A stretch of 64,000 nucleotides of DNA from Kordia algicida OT-1 (GTDB lineage Bacteria; Bacteroidota; Bacteroidia; Flavobacteriales; Flavobacteriaceae). The stretch covers positions 4,437,085 to 4,501,084 of the forward strand of contig NZ_DS544873.1 of NCBI RefSeq assembly GCF_000154725.1, read 5' to 3'. The stretch's first letter is position 1. Each line of letters starts with the position of its first letter. Of this stretch, positions 37,157 to 46,485 are shown piece by piece. A model generated the notes under the pieces. It ran no database searches. It was not told where the DNA came from and worked only from the letters and a program-made list of their open reading frames with translations. The translations under genes were made by a program, and so were the position numbers.

Positions 37157-39797
37157 GTGCATCAGTTCCTTTTATCATTAAATACTTCATACCACTAGCA
37201 CCAGCAATTTGTGATGCATATTCAGCTTTAGCCTTTACGATAGAATCATCAATTTTATTATCTCCCTTAACTTCAATAATTAAGTATTCTTCTTTTTCAG
37301 AATTTAATTTTACAAGGAAGTCTGGATAGTAACTTCTTACAGTATGAGATTCTGGGTCTATATATCTAATTAAAAAATCTGATTGTCCATGAGTTAACAT
37401 TCCTGTGAACCAAACTTTTTCAATTTCACCTGTTTTAATTAAGTTATAAAACATTTGAGATTCAGGTATAGAATCAAAGCAATAGTTGTCTAAATGAAAA
37501 GATTTGTTTTTGTAACTAGAGTATAAATCATCTTCTATGTTAGCAATTAATTCAGGTTTAGCTCTTAATGTGTAATATCCATCTTTTGGTTCTTTTACAA
37601 GCTCTATTTCTTCTTCTTCTTCTTTTGTAAAAGTATCAATGTCATAAAAAGATTCAAAGAGTTTAGGAATTACCCAATCATAAAGAAAATCATTGTAAAG
37701 GTTGACTTTTTCTAATACAGTAGGTAAGCCTTGTTTTGAATTTTCAAGTACTTTCTTAATCTCTAGACAGCTTATTTTTCTTAAATTATCAACTCCTTCA
37801 GGATGGTACAAATACCTTGCTATCTCTGATACTATTGTTAATTCAGAAAATACTCTTTGTTCTGTAAGCTCAATATCTTGTAATTTTCTAGAAGAAGTTA
37901 TATCTGTTATATCACGTTCAGTTCTTTTAATTCTGTATTTCTCAAAATTGAAAGTGTCAAATTCCAAATCAACCCCATTTATTAACTTTTTTTCTTTTAA
38001 CTGATGAAGCGTCTTTATCTTTTTGAGTTTTATTTTTACTGGTGGTGGAACCAATCTAACTTCTACCAACTCTTTTTCATCTCCAGCAGATGTTAAATCT
38101 TCTATAGTAAGCCTAAAGTTTTGTTCAAGTTCTTTTTCTAGTATATCTACATTTTCTTTAGATAAATACACCATACCTTTTTGTTGTACATCTGATATAG
38201 CTCTTAGACAACGCATTGTTGCTTGTAAAACAAAAACTTTAGATTTTGGAGACCTTAATAAACTTACTCCAAATAAAGACCTACAATTCCACCCCTCTTT
38301 TCCTTTATTAACTAATAGAATAAACTGCTTTTCAGAATTAGGTGTGTCTAGGTTTTTAAACTCCCTTAAATCATCATTTGTAGTTATTTTAGGGTCACCT
38401 ACATTAACCAATATTTTATTTAATGGTATTTCTAATTCAGACAGCACTTCTTCCACTAGAGGCTTTAATTCATTTTGTAGTTCATCTATTGAAGCTGCAA
38501 AAAATGCCATTTTAGGAAGCATTTCTTCGTACCTCTTATCTTTATGTTCATTCCAAAATTCTGTGATTGCAGTTCTAACAAATACTTTAGCATTACTTCT
38601 AACATTCTCAAAGCCATGTATTTTCACCTTTTTAAGGTATTTATTATCTATAGCATCTTTTAATCCATAAGCATAGACTACTTCTGGCAATAGCCTTTTA
38701 CCAACATATGGAGTACCTGTGTAATTATAACAACCAACTACTTTAGAACCAGCTTGTGAAAGAGCTTCAGCTAATTCATTAATAGTTACTCTTAAACTTG
38801 TTGCTGTTTTTCTAATACCAAAATCTTTTTCTAAAGTACTTCCAAAAGCATGGTGTGCTTCATCTAAATAGATTCCTAGCTGTTTTAGTCTAATTAGTTT
38901 AGCAAACCTTTGGTTAGAAATTAACTCTTGGTCTGTATTTATCTCAAAACCATATAAGTCCTCAAAATCTTTATTTAGGGACTTTGCTTTGTATAGAACA
39001 TCACTCTCATTAAATAGCTTTTCAGAAGCAGAATCTTCTTTTCTTTTTTGCTTTAGAATAATCTTTTGAGTGTTAGATATAATGATGTTGTATTTTGAGT
39101 TGTCTATTGCATTCAATGAAATACCTGTGTCATCTAAAAAGTGAAATTTTAGATGAGAATCTAACCAATTAATATATTCTGGAGGTACAACTTTAGCTTT
39201 GTCAAAAGTTTCAATTTCTTTTAAAGACATTAAAACAGTTTTATCTGGTGCAAACACTAAGGCATTATGACAATAGTTGGTGTTTTTGGGGTATTTATTT
39301 GCTAGTAAGAACTCATAAAAAATGGTAGTAGCCATTAAGACTGTTTTACCTATACCCATAGCTAAAGCAAAAATATAGTTTGGGTAAGATTGTTTAAATG
39401 CTTCTATTTGCTTAAAAATTTCTTCAAAAGCTATTTTATCATCATTTTGAAATTCTGATGGTCCAAAAAGTTCAAAAGTACCTAGAGTACCTTTTGATTG
39501 AGATACACCAATATCTTGTCTGCCCTCAAATTGGCTGGATTTATTATACCAATCTTCAAAAATCTCGTATAAATATCTGTTGTCTAAAAATTCTTTTAAG
39601 AACACATAAATTTCTAAAGCTTCAAATTGTGGTTTTCTTAACCAAGAATTTGCATTTTCAGAATTATTGAAGTTTAAAAACTTTCTTGTTAATGGGCTAT
39701 ATGCCTTGTATATTTTCTTTTTATTCTCATCATGAAATAACTTTAGATAAGTATAAAAAGGAAACTCAATTTCTGATTGTTTTCTTTTTTTAGCCAT
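37131..39797 (-). CDS. Type III restriction enzyme, Res subunit
   Basis: The 888-residue protein has a helicase core: Walker A AMGIGKT (146-152), DEAH in IYLDEAHHAFG, and motif VI-like QATMRCLRAI. A C-terminal PD-(D/E)xK nuclease follows (YYPDFLVKL ... LIIEVKGDN). This is the standard layout of type III Res, which translocates after Mod binding and cuts when two complexes meet. It follows mod by 3 bp and is the last gene of the XRE-helicase-mod-res operon. Confidence 0.92.
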   Translation of the reverse strand: MAKKRKQSEIEFPFYTYLKLFHDENKKKIYKAYSPLTRKFLNFNNSENANSWLRKPQFEALEIYVFLKEFLDNRYLYEIFEDWYNKSSQFEGRQDIGVSQSKGTLGTFELFGPSEFQNDDKIAFEEIFKQIEAFKQSYPNYIFALAMGIGKTVLMATTIFYEFLLANKYPKNTNYCHNALVFAPDKTVLMSLKEIETFDKAKVVPPEYINWLDSHLKFHFLDDTGISLNAIDNSKYNIIISNTQKIILKQKRKEDSASEKLFNESDVLYKAKSLNKDFEDLYGFEINTDQELISNQRFAKLIRLKQLGIYLDEAHHAFGSTLEKDFGIRKTATSLRVTINELAEALSQAGSKVVGCYNYTGTPYVGKRLLPEVVYAYGLKDAIDNKYLKKVKIHGFENVRSNAKVFVRTAITEFWNEHKDKRYEEMLPKMAFFAASIDELQNELKPLVEEVLSELEIPLNKILVNVGDPKITTNDDLREFKNLDTPNSEKQFILLVNKGKEGWNCRSLFGVSLLRSPKSKVFVLQATMRCLRAISDVQQKGMVYLSKENVDILEKELEQNFRLTIEDLTSAGDEKELVEVRLVPPPVKIKLKKIKTLHQLKEKKLINGVDLEFDTFNFEKYRIKRTERDITDITSSRKLQDIELTEQRVFSELTIVSEIARYLYHPEGVDNLRKISCLEIKKVLENSKQGLPTVLEKVNLYNDFLYDWVIPKLFESFYDIDTFTKEEEEEIELVKEPKDGYYTLRAKPELIANIEDDLYSSYKNKSFHLDNYCFDSIPESQMFYNLIKTGEIEKVWFTGMLTHGQSDFLIRYIDPESHTVRSYYPDFLVKLNSEKEEYLIIEVKGDNKIDDSIVKAKAEYASQIAGASGMKYLMIKGTDAQKKIATLQ

Positions 39798-39800
39798 AGC

Positions 39801-41591
39801 TTAATTATCTATTGAAATTTCTAATGATTCACTTAATAGGTCTGTTATTTTTACTCTGATAGTGCCAGCATTTTCAGGTATATCATATTCACCAATTACC
39901 ATTTCTTCTTTTTCAGGTATATCAACTACACTAGGCTCAAATACAGCATCATCATAATTAAAATCAACTTTTATAGATTCTACAAGCTCTTTCCAATCTT
40001 CAACATTTTCTTTCATAATAGAGAGCTTCTGTAATAAATTCATTGGATAGAATTGTTTAATTACTAGCTTGTTATCTTCTACTACTATTTCAGCTTCAGA
40101 ATCTCTTTTAAACTCTAGGTTAGACTTGTCTCTTAGTATATCTACAACCTCTACATCAATTTTGTATGGGTGTATTTCTTTTTGAAGTGTTGCAGCTAAA
40201 TCTGGTTCATGTCCCATACATACTAATAGTAAATTCTCTACTGGTTTATTGGGTTGTTTCTCAAATTTCTTTTGGAAAGATTTATAGTTGAACCCTGAAA
40301 TTAGTTCGTTTAAATCTGCACGAGTAGCTATTCTATTTACAGGCATAATTTTAACCATTCTACCATCTTTTTCACCATCATAAATTGTATTGTTTGGCAA
40401 TGGTTGTATCTCTAATGCTTGTTTTAATATTTCCTTAGCTTGTACAGGGTTTCTAAAGACATCGTAGTTATTTACATTATAAACAGAAAAACCTGTGTAG
40501 AAATCTTTTATTTTTTCTGTTTCTCCATCTTCATTTGTAAAATCCACATCAGGTACTTTAGATGTTATTTTCTCTCTGCTAATGTTTAGCCTTTTAGTTG
40601 TGGTTTCTATGGCTCCTAAATTTATATCTGCACCTATGAATTTTCTACCAAGTTCCATGGCTACAGCTTGTGTAGTACCAGAACCCATAAAACAATCAAA
40701 TACAATATCACCAGGTTTTGAAGATGCTTTTAAAATTCTTTCAAGTAGTTTTTTAGATTTTTGTGTTGGATATCCAGTTTTTTCACCTGGGTATCTTGCA
40801 GCTCTTTGGATATCTACCCAAAAATCTTCAGGTACTTTACCATTTGCATTTAACTCAATACTTTCAAAATTCATGCCTCCAGTGCCTATTACATTTCTAT
40901 TTGCTCTATCTAGACTACCTTCAGCATATGGTATTCTAATAGAATCTTTAAAGAACACATAGTTACCTGTTTTGGAATACCTCAAAATATTATCGTGTTT
41001 TTTAGGAAAATCACTCCCCACATTTGAAGCACCTGTATAGCACCAAATTATTTCATTTCTAAAATTACTTGCACCAAATATTTCATCCATTATTAATTGT
41101 AAATAATGAATTTTTCTATAATCAGCATGAACATAGATAGTACCTTTATCAGAAAGAAGTTCTTTTAATAATATTACACGCTCATATATAAATTGTAAAT
41201 AACTATCATTTGTCCAGATATCAGTATATTGTTTTTCTTCAAATGAAGTCCTATTATTCTCTATTTTTTTTCCTTTTAATTCTATTTTTCTTTTATAATC
41301 TGCTTTAGAATCAAATGGTGGGTCTATATAAATTAAATCTACTTTTCCTCGATATTCTTTTAAGAGGTGACTCATTACTTGAAGGTTATCTCCCCAAAAA
41401 ATCTTGTTCATCCAGCCATTTACTTCTTCACCATAATTTTCTTTTTGCTGTGCAGGATAGTACTGTGTAGATGTAAAAGGTCTTTTACCTTTCCAATGTA
41501 ACATTGGGTAACCTTTAATAGGTTCAAACTTGTATTCTTCTACTGTATCCAATTTCTTTTGAATATCTAGGTCTAATTTATCTTGTGCCAT
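39801..41591 (-). CDS. Type III adenine DNA methyltransferase, Mod subunit
   Basis: The 596-residue protein has the catalytic motif DPPF (90-93) before the AdoMet motif FMGSGTT (300-306), the beta-class order of N6-adenine methyltransferases. TGYPTQKSKKLLERIL also fits. The segment between and the C-terminal 250 residues should carry target recognition and Res contact. The recognition site cannot be read from sequence. It is 3 bp from res and 20 bp after the helicase-nuclease gene. Confidence 0.92.
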   Translation of the reverse strand: MAQDKLDLDIQKKLDTVEEYKFEPIKGYPMLHWKGKRPFTSTQYYPAQQKENYGEEVNGWMNKIFWGDNLQVMSHLLKEYRGKVDLIYIDPPFDSKADYKRKIELKGKKIENNRTSFEEKQYTDIWTNDSYLQFIYERVILLKELLSDKGTIYVHADYRKIHYLQLIMDEIFGASNFRNEIIWCYTGASNVGSDFPKKHDNILRYSKTGNYVFFKDSIRIPYAEGSLDRANRNVIGTGGMNFESIELNANGKVPEDFWVDIQRAARYPGEKTGYPTQKSKKLLERILKASSKPGDIVFDCFMGSGTTQAVAMELGRKFIGADINLGAIETTTKRLNISREKITSKVPDVDFTNEDGETEKIKDFYTGFSVYNVNNYDVFRNPVQAKEILKQALEIQPLPNNTIYDGEKDGRMVKIMPVNRIATRADLNELISGFNYKSFQKKFEKQPNKPVENLLLVCMGHEPDLAATLQKEIHPYKIDVEVVDILRDKSNLEFKRDSEAEIVVEDNKLVIKQFYPMNLLQKLSIMKENVEDWKELVESIKVDFNYDDAVFEPSVVDIPEKEEMVIGEYDIPENAGTIRVKITDLLSESLEISIDN

Positions 41592-41611
41592 ATTACAAAT
41601 GGTTAATAATC

Positions 41612-44521
41612 TTAATTTCTATTATGTTTTGGGTTGCAGTAAAACCTCATATCACATTCACCACATTGTTTGTCATTTTTAACAATATGAGAGTTGTCAA
41701 AGTTTTTACTTTCTATTTTTTCAACTATTTCATCAAAAGATTCTACAGTCTTACTAATAGTATGTTCATTTTTATTAAATGTGATATAAGGACTACTATT
41801 TTCCTCTTTAGGGTAATGCAAATGCATCTTACTTACCTTGTGTCCTGTTCTTTCTTCAACTAAATGTGCATAAACCTCTAGTTGTCTTCTGTACCTGTCT
41901 AATAAACCCCTTGTGAGTTCATCTGTAGCATTTACATCTGGTTTGCTTCCAGATTTAAAGTCTATGAGTTCTACTGTGTTATTTTCTCCTCTAATGAGGT
42001 CTATTGTACCTTTTAGTATATAATCTTCTTTAACAAGTGAAACATCAACTTCAGCTTCAACAATCTTGTCCCAATCATTACTATTCTTGTCTCTATAGTT
42101 TAAAATTTGTTTCAGCAGTGCTTTTCTCTGTGGTAAATGTAAATAAGATTTTTGCTGTTTAGTTAGTAGATGGTAATTAGTATTAAACCAAGCCTCAATA
42201 TTTTCATTAGTTAATGTATGTACTTCATCTTTAAGTACAGCTTTATGAATGTCTTCTATAGTTTGATGTAGCAATTGTCCACCTAAAACACCTCCAGTTC
42301 TTACTTCTGTAAACTCTAATTCCTTATAGAACTTATATTGTAAAGGACAGTTTTCATAAAGTAGAATATGAGAAGTAAAAGAATATTCGTGTTTTATATT
42401 GGTAGGCTTAATTTCTGCCAAATCATACTTTGTAATATCTACATTTTCATTTCTCCAATGAGGTGCTTTTGCATAACTATCCTGTAGTAATTTATGAGGT
42501 GAATTAACTATTCCTTTAGCATTCCTTGTTTCATAATTACCTAGTACCAATACATTTTGAGGTCTAGAAAATGCAGTATAATACAACCTCCAAAAATCAT
42601 AATATTTTACTTCTTCTAAAGGTTCAAAAGGTGGTTTGTGGTAATATTCTTCTTGTAGCAACTCATCTACATCATCATATTGTTTTCTTGGACCTTGTCT
42701 ATTAGTAGGCATACCAACAAATACAATAGGAAACTCTAAACCTTTAGATTGATGAATAGTCATAAAAGATACACAACCTGATGGAGCATATTCATCAAAA
42801 TCTTCAAACTCCTCTAAACCACCATCATTTAAAAATCTGAAAAATCTATTGAATAGATTTTGAAGAACTTTCTCCTTATTTTCAGGAGTTATTACAGTTA
42901 CATTGTACAAGTACTCAAACTTCCAAAGTAGCTTTGTGAATAAAGCTATATTATAAGAAGCTCTTAGGTCTGTTTTGTTAGCTTTTAAATCTACATTAAG
43001 GCAATCTGAAAACATTGAAAATTCTAATAGCTGATATACCAAAGCAGCTAGACTATAATTTGTGCTTTCAGTTAAAGTAAGATGTCTTTTTGCTTTATCT
43101 TGACACCATTGCAATAAAGCCTTATGTTTTTCTAAGTCTTGTCTTATTGCATTACCAAATTGCCTTTTACAAGAGTCATAATATTTCCAGATATCTAGTT
43201 TAGCAGTATCACTCCAAGCTAAAACATCAAATAAATCTGGGAAAATGAAAACTATAGCACCAATTAATAATCTAATTTCTTCTCTTTCAAAAAATAGTGC
43301 AGAACGTGGACTAAACACCTTAATTCCTCTTTCTTCTAAATATTCTGCTAGAGCATTAACCCTTTCACCTTTTACAGACTTAAATAAAAATGCAATTTGA
43401 TTTCTATCTTTTAAAACACCTTTGTTTTCAAGTTCTATTATAAATTGATATACTTCTTCAAAATAATGGTGTAATGATGCTTCACTAGATACTTTAATTA
43501 CTGTAGGTGCTTTAATAAAATTATCTTCACGAGGTATAATTGTTTTGTCAAACCTAAATGTCTTACCCTCTTTAGTCCAATCCAACTCATCCATCCAATT
43601 ATTATAAAAATCTATTATCTCTGGATGAGACCTATAATTTGTAGTTATTTTAATTTCCTTACAAGCTCCTTTCTGAAAGTTATCTGGAAATTCTAGGATA
43701 TTTCTAATAGTAGCACCTCTAAACCTATATAACCCTTGGTCATCATCACCTACAACACAAATATTATTATTTTTTGAAGCTATAAGTAAGATAATTTTCT
43801 CTTGAATAGTATTAGTATCTTGATACTCATCAATCATAAAGTACTTTATTTTTGACTGTATCTCATCTAATACATTTTGATTATCTTTTAATAGGCTATA
43901 GGTTTCACTTTGGATTGAAGAAAAATCTAACGCATTTTCTTCATTTAGTTTTTCTATGTATAGTTTATAGAACTCACCAATAACTGAAATATTAGCATCT
44001 TCAGCACTAATTAGTTCTTCAAAGTCTAAATTTTCCTCTCCAACTTTATTAATATAGTTAATTAATTTATCTGCTTTATACCAACTAGATAAATTATGCC
44101 CTCCTAAAATTTCTTCTGAATTTTCAATTGCCACAAAATCCCTCATATTTTGATACAAGAAAAACTTCTGGTCAAATTGGTCTAGTAATCTATAACTTCT
44201 TTTTAATCTAGTAAACTCTCTATATTCTTCTAAAAACCTTAAGAATATTGAATGCAATGTACCAATATACATTTCATTAAGATTTACCTTAATCTCTAAT
44301 TCTAGCAGTCTATTAGAAATACGAGTAACTAATTCTTTAGCAGCTTTTTCAGTAAATGTTGCTACCAAAATTTCTTCTGGTTTAGTCCCTTTTTGTATAA
44401 GATTAACTGTTCTTTCTACTAATGTTCTAGTTTTACCTGCACCTGGACCTGCTATAATTAAAACAGGACCTTCAGTAGTATCTATTGCAAGTTGCTGATA
44501 TGGATTATTTCTACTAGTCAT
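41612..44521 (-). CDS. UvrD-type SF1 helicase with AddB-like Fe-S nuclease end
   Basis: The 969-residue protein begins with a UvrD/PcrA core: Walker A AGPGAGKT (24-31), MIDEYQDTN, VGDDDQGLYRFRGA, TNYRSHPEI, SFMTIHQSKGLEFP and YTAFSRPQNVL. The C-terminal 250 residues hold a PD-(D/E)xK nuclease (VELIDFKSGSK) bracketed by Cys in YENCPLQYKFYKEL and by C953, C956, C962 (CX2CX5C). That is the four-Cys Fe-S pattern of AddB and Cas4-like nucleases. It overlaps the XRE gene by one base and precedes mod, so it belongs to the R-M operon. No separate AddA/AddB partner is present. Confidence 0.9.
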   Translation of the reverse strand: MTSRNNPYQQLAIDTTEGPVLIIAGPGAGKTRTLVERTVNLIQKGTKPEEILVATFTEKAAKELVTRISNRLLELEIKVNLNEMYIGTLHSIFLRFLEEYREFTRLKRSYRLLDQFDQKFFLYQNMRDFVAIENSEEILGGHNLSSWYKADKLINYINKVGEENLDFEELISAEDANISVIGEFYKLYIEKLNEENALDFSSIQSETYSLLKDNQNVLDEIQSKIKYFMIDEYQDTNTIQEKIILLIASKNNNICVVGDDDQGLYRFRGATIRNILEFPDNFQKGACKEIKITTNYRSHPEIIDFYNNWMDELDWTKEGKTFRFDKTIIPREDNFIKAPTVIKVSSEASLHHYFEEVYQFIIELENKGVLKDRNQIAFLFKSVKGERVNALAEYLEERGIKVFSPRSALFFEREEIRLLIGAIVFIFPDLFDVLAWSDTAKLDIWKYYDSCKRQFGNAIRQDLEKHKALLQWCQDKAKRHLTLTESTNYSLAALVYQLLEFSMFSDCLNVDLKANKTDLRASYNIALFTKLLWKFEYLYNVTVITPENKEKVLQNLFNRFFRFLNDGGLEEFEDFDEYAPSGCVSFMTIHQSKGLEFPIVFVGMPTNRQGPRKQYDDVDELLQEEYYHKPPFEPLEEVKYYDFWRLYYTAFSRPQNVLVLGNYETRNAKGIVNSPHKLLQDSYAKAPHWRNENVDITKYDLAEIKPTNIKHEYSFTSHILLYENCPLQYKFYKELEFTEVRTGGVLGGQLLHQTIEDIHKAVLKDEVHTLTNENIEAWFNTNYHLLTKQQKSYLHLPQRKALLKQILNYRDKNSNDWDKIVEAEVDVSLVKEDYILKGTIDLIRGENNTVELIDFKSGSKPDVNATDELTRGLLDRYRRQLEVYAHLVEERTGHKVSKMHLHYPKEENSSPYITFNKNEHTISKTVESFDEIVEKIESKNFDNSHIVKNDKQCGECDMRFYCNPKHNRN

Positions 44522-44814
44522 TATTTCTTTACTTCTGTTTTAATTCTTTTTAAAGCTAGTTTAATGGCATCAATAGCAACATTTTCTCCCTGTACATCTT
44601 CATATACTTTTTCACTAAGCCATAGGGTTAGTAACTTATTATAATCTATATCTAAAGCAACTGCTAATTTTTCAATTTGCTCTCTAGTAGGTTTCCTGTC
44701 ACCTTTTTCAATTTTACTTATTAAAGCAGTATCTACATCTACCTTATAAGCCACTTCTCTAAGTAGTAAACCTTTAGTCTCTCTTTTAGATTTTAATAAT
44801 TCTGATAGTATCAT
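44521..44814 (-). CDS. XRE-family regulator of the R-M operon
   Basis: The 97-residue protein has a Cro/CI-type helix-turn-helix (KRETKGLLLREVAYKVDVDTALISKIEKGDRKPTREQIEKLA), then a helical tail. It overlaps the helicase-nuclease gene by one base and is the first gene of the operon, so it probably acts as a C-protein-like controller. I could not identify its operator with confidence in the 499-bp upstream gap. Confidence 0.9.
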   Translation of the reverse strand: MILSELLKSKRETKGLLLREVAYKVDVDTALISKIEKGDRKPTREQIEKLAVALDIDYNKLLTLWLSEKVYEDVQGENVAIDAIKLALKRIKTEVKK

Positions 44815-45313
44815 TAGTAGTCAAATTACAACTTGTCAAAAGATGTCTAAAACTAATCTAATTTTCTGACAAAAAAAATTTTTGAAAAGAAAAAAATTAA
44901 CAATTATTCTGTGTGTGCTGCATACCTTGAGAAATACCCATAGCTTATCTAGGTTTAACAGACTCCCCACCCCAATCTGACACAGAGTTATTTTTTCGAG
45001 GCAGTATATATAAAGTTGATTTGTAAGGACTTTTTTCTTTGTTACACTTTGTTAGCATCAACAAATCATCATACTAATCTGTAGACTGCATTTCTAACTA
45101 GAACATTTAAGATATTTATTGAGTTTAGAATGTAAACCACCCCCTCACTCAAGCTCTGCACAACACAGACTAAATACCCTCACCAATTTGTGCAGATGAA
45201 TCCCATTTGTACCTGATAGTATTTTAATAGTATTTCATTCAAGGTGATAGTTGTAATGATATTCTATTAGAATAGTTAGTTAGGTTATTTCACAACTCAA
45301 AAATTTATTTATT
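44815..45313. other. 499-bp non-coding region between divergent genes
   Basis: No gene is seen. It must hold the promoter for the minus-strand R-M operon (a looser ATCTTTTG-like box lies near the XRE start) and for the 132-aa gene. It contains C-rich patches, a partly repeated CTGCAT / CTGCAC word, and a 15-bp palindrome at 45260-45274. It could also hold an origin or a small RNA, with no direct support. Confidence 0.4.
45260..45274. promoter_or_regulatory. 15-bp palindrome before the 132-aa gene
   Basis: TATTCTA-T-TAGAATA, a perfect dyad 39 bp before the start codon. The position and size fit an operator. Confidence 0.45.
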
Positions 45314-45712
45314 ATGGTTAGAATCATAGGTTACAAACAAAGAGAAAAAGAAGATGGAAATCCATTCTTTATTTTAGAATTACAAGGTGGTGTAGAGATG
45401 TTGATGTCAAAAGAGACCAATCAATACTATGCTACAGCAAAAAAAGCATTTGTGACTAGCACATTTGATGAGCCTACTTGCAAAGCTTTAATAGGAACTG
45501 AAATGCCAGGTACTATTGTAAAGAAAGAAGTTGAGCCTTACACTTATATTGTAAGGGAAACAGGAGAGGAATTGGTGTTAACTCATAGATGGGTATTTGT
45601 GCCAGAATCTAAAGAGGAAAGTAAACAAAATGAAGTTATAGACCAACTTATGGCAGATACTTCTGCATTCTCTCAAAATGGAGTTTCACAATTAGCTGAA
45701 CAAGCTATTTAA
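45314..45712 (+). CDS. Hypothetical island protein, 132 aa
   Basis: The protein is soluble and beta-rich in its first 100 residues (VRIIGYKQREKEDGNPFFILELQGGVEMLM, YTYIVRETGEELVLTHRWVFVPE), with a short disordered tail. I do not recognise it. Small proteins of this size near Sak4-like ATPases and RadC are often DNA-binding or SSB-like, but no OB-fold motif is certain here. It is followed within 10 bp by a 49-bp dyad element. Confidence 0.7.
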   Translation: MVRIIGYKQREKEDGNPFFILELQGGVEMLMSKETNQYYATAKKAFVTSTFDEPTCKALIGTEMPGTIVKKEVEPYTYIVRETGEELVLTHRWVFVPESKEESKQNEVIDQLMADTSAFSQNGVSQLAEQAI

Positions 45713-45722
45713 TTTTTATATC

Positions 45723-45771
45723 TGTCCCATTTTGACTTCTCACTATATAGGTGTCAGGTCATTTTGGGACA
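45723..45771. repeat. 49-bp dyad element, copy B
   Basis: Arms TGTCCCATTTTGAC and GTCATTTTGGGACA flank ACTATATAGG. It is the partner of copy A at 34885-34933, with the same length and outer arms. Confidence 0.6.
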
Positions 45772-45784
45772 GATTTTAATTTTT

Positions 45785-45828
45785 CGTGATTTGGTAATTC
45801 TACCATATAGGTATTATACCAGATTACG
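45785..45828. promoter_or_regulatory. 44-bp imperfect dyad before the RadC-like gene
   Basis: CGTGATTTGGTAATTCTACC and GGTATTATACCAGATTACG form imperfect arms around ATATA. The centre CATATAGG recalls the ACTATATAGG of the 49-bp elements. It lies 20 bp before the gene. Confidence 0.45.
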
Positions 45829-45848
45829 AGTTTTTAAAATCCAATCTT

Positions 45849-46283
45849 ATGAAAGTACGAGAAATAGAAGTGTCTTATTCCAATCAAGGAAATAAGAAGG
45901 TTACTGTAAAAAATAGTGAGACTGTGTTTGAAGTTGCTTTAGCTCATTGGGATAAGAATATCATAGAATATCAAGAAGAAGTGAAGTTAATGCTACTCAA
46001 TAGAGCTAATGTAATATTGGGTATTTATGATTTATCTAAAGGTGGAGTGGCTAGTTGCAGTGTTGATTTAAAAATCATATTGAGTATTGCTTTAAAAGGT
46101 CATGCATCTTCTATTGTGTTACTTCATAATCACCCATCAGGGAAGTTAGAACCAAGTAATAATGATAAGATTATAACTAAAAAACTAAAGAAAGCTTGTA
46201 GTTACTTAGATTTGGTATTATTAGACCATTTAATCATTACAAAGAACTCTTTTTACAGTTTTAATGACAACAATATCTTGTAA
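45849..46283 (+). CDS. RadC-like JAMM-domain protein
   Basis: The 144-residue protein carries the JAMM metal motif (LLHNHPSGKLEPSNND ... D in VLLDHLIITKNSFYSF) of the RadC / JAB family. It lacks the HhH N-terminus of chromosomal RadC, as usual for copies on integrated elements. Its biochemical role on such elements is not established. Confidence 0.9.
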   Translation: MKVREIEVSYSNQGNKKVTVKNSETVFEVALAHWDKNIIEYQEEVKLMLLNRANVILGIYDLSKGGVASCSVDLKIILSIALKGHASSIVLLHNHPSGKLEPSNNDKIITKKLKKACSYLDLVLLDHLIITKNSFYSFNDNNIL

Positions 46284-46485
46284 ATATTGCTGTGTGTGTA
46301 AGTGTAAGAATGCAGTTAAAATAGGCTCATTTTATAGTTTAGCTAGTTAATGCAGATATAATATTATAGCCAAAATGTAAATGTATTGAGTAAATATTTA
46401 TGTTCTGTAAGACTGCATTTGTTGAATATTCAATTATTCTAGCAAAATGAGACAAAAAACTGCTCTAACTAACTAATAGCTAAAA

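Noticed and set aside
37099-37329. 76-aa plus-strand ORF at the DUF3871/res junction
   Set aside because: It crosses the shared terminator and is antisense to the conserved nuclease end of Res.
41612-44521. Split AddA/AddB system
   Set aside because: Both helicase and nuclease parts are in one protein and no second subunit is adjacent.
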